Below are positions 62,521 to 64,000 of a DNA stretch of 64,000 nt, piece after piece. Both the position numbers and the translations under genes were made by a program. Positions within the stretch are counted from its first letter, which is position 1. Every line of letters starts with the position of its first letter. The DNA lies in contig NZ_CVRR01000019.1 in NCBI RefSeq assembly GCF_001406815.1, positions 248,001 through 312,000 on the forward strand, in the 5' to 3' direction. This DNA is from Roseburia faecis. Lineage in GTDB: Bacteria; Bacillota; Clostridia; Lachnospirales; Lachnospiraceae. Below the pieces are notes generated by a model. That model was not told the origin of the DNA. It made no database searches and was given only the letters and a program-made list of their open reading frames with translations.

Positions 62521-63672
62521 CTACTGTATATTTTTGGCCTTGTATACGGCAGCAAGAACTTCTGCCACAGCCTGGTAAAGCTCCGGCGGAATTTCTGCTC
62601 CCACATCAACATTGTGATAGAGCATACGTGCCAGAGGCTTATTTTCAACAATTTCAATTTTATTCTCCCTCGCCACTTCCTTAATCTTTTGCGCAAGGTA
62701 ATCTTCTCCTTTTGCAAGGACAACCGGGGCAGAACTGACTTCCGCCTCATATTTCAATGCTACGGCAAAATGCGTCGGGTTCGTGATGACTACATCCGCC
62801 TTGGGAACATCCTGCATCATTCGCTTCTGGGATACCTCCTGCATTTTACGGCGCTGCCGTCCTTTGATCTGCGGATCTCCCTCTGTATTTTTGTATTCAT
62901 CTTTTACTTCCTGCTTGGTCATCTTCATATCTTCATTAAACTTATGTTTCTGATAGATAAAGTCAGCCAGACCAATCACAAGATAAACAATACTGATTTT
63001 TATTCCCGTATTGATAATCAGAGTCCCCACAAGCGCAACCGCCTGATTCAGTCCCAGATCATACAACGCAAACAGATCATTTGCATTATCTTTTATGGAA
63101 GTATACGCGATATATATGATAATCACAATCTTTAAAATGGATTTTACCAGTTCAAAGAGCGAATCTTTCGAAAAGATACGTTTGAATCCGTTCAATGGAT
63201 TCAGCTTGGAAAGTTCCGGTTTCATTGGTTTTGTGGAAACTTTCCATCCTACCTGCACAATGCTGACCAGAAGCGTAACAACAAATCCAAACGCCATAAA
63301 CGGAAGCATAATGAGCAGGCTTTTTAAAGTAACGGAGGCAATCAGGCCTGCCACAGCCTGTACCGACAATCCGCCCTCATTTATTTTAACAAAATCCGGC
63401 ATATTTTCATAGATGTAAGAAAAAATATCTATGAATTTCTCTCCCACAAAGGAAACAAAAATTTTCAGACAGAGAAACAAAACGATCAGATCAAATGCCG
63501 AATTCAGTTCGCGGCTTTTTGCAACCTTACCTTCATCTCTGGCATCTTTTAATTTCTTGGCGGTTGCAGGTTCTGTCTTCTCGCCGCCTTCGCCGTCTTT
63601 TGCAAACCATTGCAGATTATAATGCAATATTCGATTCTGATTTTTTTCGTCAATACAAACCTTCTGCAACAA
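62521..63672 (-). CDS. flhB: Flagellar export switch protein FlhB
   Basis: A 383-residue export switch when read from TTG 63672. Four membrane helices (about 60-240) and a cytoplasmic domain with the self-cleavage site NPTH (298-301) are clear; cleavage switches export from hook to filament. The core begins GEKTEPATAKKLKDARDEGK. The true start is unsure: no ATG lies upstream of the core, and TTG 63672, an ATT near 63655 or a TTG near 63630 are all possible. The 3' end of fliR overlaps it. Confidence 0.94.
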   Translation of the reverse strand: MLQKVCIDEKNQNRILHYNLQWFAKDGEGGEKTEPATAKKLKDARDEGKVAKSRELNSAFDLIVLFLCLKIFVSFVGEKFIDIFSYIYENMPDFVKINEGGLSVQAVAGLIASVTLKSLLIMLPFMAFGFVVTLLVSIVQVGWKVSTKPMKPELSKLNPLNGFKRIFSKDSLFELVKSILKIVIIIYIAYTSIKDNANDLFALYDLGLNQAVALVGTLIINTGIKISIVYLVIGLADFIYQKHKFNEDMKMTKQEVKDEYKNTEGDPQIKGRQRRKMQEVSQKRMMQDVPKADVVITNPTHFAVALKYEAEVSSAPVVLAKGEDYLAQKIKEVARENKIEIVENKPLARMLYHNVDVGAEIPPELYQAVAEVLAAVYKAKNIQ

Positions 63673-64000
63673 GCTTCACCATCGTCTTTATTTCATCAAA
63701 AATATAATTTGCCACATTCGGCAACAGGAACACGATCAGATACAAAACAACAAATCCAACCAGAATCTTCAGCTGCATACCGATCGAAAACATATTCATC
63801 TGCGGTGCCACACGTGCCATAATTCCAAGTACACAGTTCAAAACCATAATACAGGCAAAAAACGGAAGAAAAATCCGAAACCCTATGATGAATGAATCTC
63901 CCATATAGCGTGTGATTGCAGATAACAGATGATCCCATGCAAATTTCTGGTGGGCAATCGGAATTACGGAAAAAGAATCCGTAACCGCACGTACCAGATA
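63650..64000 (-). CDS. fliR: Flagellar export gate protein FliR (3' part)
   Basis: The last 116 codons of FliR; the frame is open to the right edge of the window. It has membrane helices around FLPFFACIMVLNCVLGIMAR and LKILVGFVVLYLIVFLLPNV, with the conserved APQMNMFSIGMQLKI segment. FliR forms the export pore with FliP and FliQ, which should lie to the right. Its stop overlaps flhB. Confidence 0.95.
   Translation of the reverse strand, partial: YLVRAVTDSFSVIPIAHQKFAWDHLLSAITRYMGDSFIIGFRIFLPFFACIMVLNCVLGIMARVAPQMNMFSIGMQLKILVGFVVLYLIVFLLPNVANYIFDEIKTMVKLVAEGLY

Overview
The window looks like a chromosomal segment of a flagellated Firmicute of the class Clostridia, most likely a Lachnospiraceae member close to Roseburia, Agathobacter or Eubacterium rectale. 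I base this on the Gram-positive housekeeping gene orders (rimP-nusA-rnpM-ylxQ-infB-rbfA-nrnA-truB-ribF, infC-rpmI-rplT, rpsB-tsf-pyrH-frr-uppS-cdsA-dxr-rseP-polC), a PolC-type replicase, a flhB-flhA-flhF-flhG-cheB-cheA-cheW-cheC-cheD-sigD operon, strong SD sequences, and a type III toxin-antitoxin module of the kind described in E. rectale and Coprococcus. Nearly everything is on the minus strand.

Layout, left to right. 1-2.7 kb: a sodium-pumping biotin-dependent decarboxylase operon (carboxyltransferase, OadG-like subunit, biotin carrier, start of the membrane beta subunit). 2.8-8 kb: D-Ala-D-Ala carboxypeptidase, scpAB, cardiolipin synthase and an unexported subtilisin-like protease. 8-12 kb: pnp, rpsO and an SH3/NlpC-P60 cell-wall hydrolase. 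12-20.2 kb: the rimP-to-ribF translation and RNA-maturation operon behind an attenuator-like hairpin. 20.4-24.4 kb: an accessory stretch punctuated by three identical tRNA-Glu(CTC) genes, each with its own promoter. Between them lie exoA, a hicB remnant with palindromes, broken hsdM and unknown gene remnants, and a CptIN-like type III toxin-antitoxin module whose RNA antitoxin repeats show a covarying pseudoknot. 24.4-35.2 kb: galE, an AraC regulator, an NSS transporter, infC-rpmI-rplT with an attenuated leader, ppk1-ppx, pheA and a DUF5050-like protein. 35.2-49.9 kb: polC, ispG, rseP, dxr, cdsA, uppS, frr, pyrH, then a bactofilin plus an unusual deacetylase-like protein, then tsf and rpsB. 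49.9-64 kb: the late part of the flagellar/chemotaxis operon, ending inside fliR.

How the genes work together. The 12-20 kb and 35-50 kb blocks supply initiation, elongation and recycling factors, ribosome maturation, isoprenoid and phospholipid synthesis, and replication. The last 14 kb builds the flagellar export gate (FliR, FlhB, FlhA), sets flagellar placement and number (FlhF, FlhG), and provides chemotaxis signalling and adaptation (CheA, W, B, C, D), a c-di-GMP brake (PilZ) and the motility sigma factor. The item most worth a second look is the type III toxin-antitoxin island between tRNA copies 2 and 3. Other notable items are a promoter embedded in a terminator hairpin before rpsB, a deacetylase homologue that lost two metal ligands, and uncharacterised proteins around sigD.
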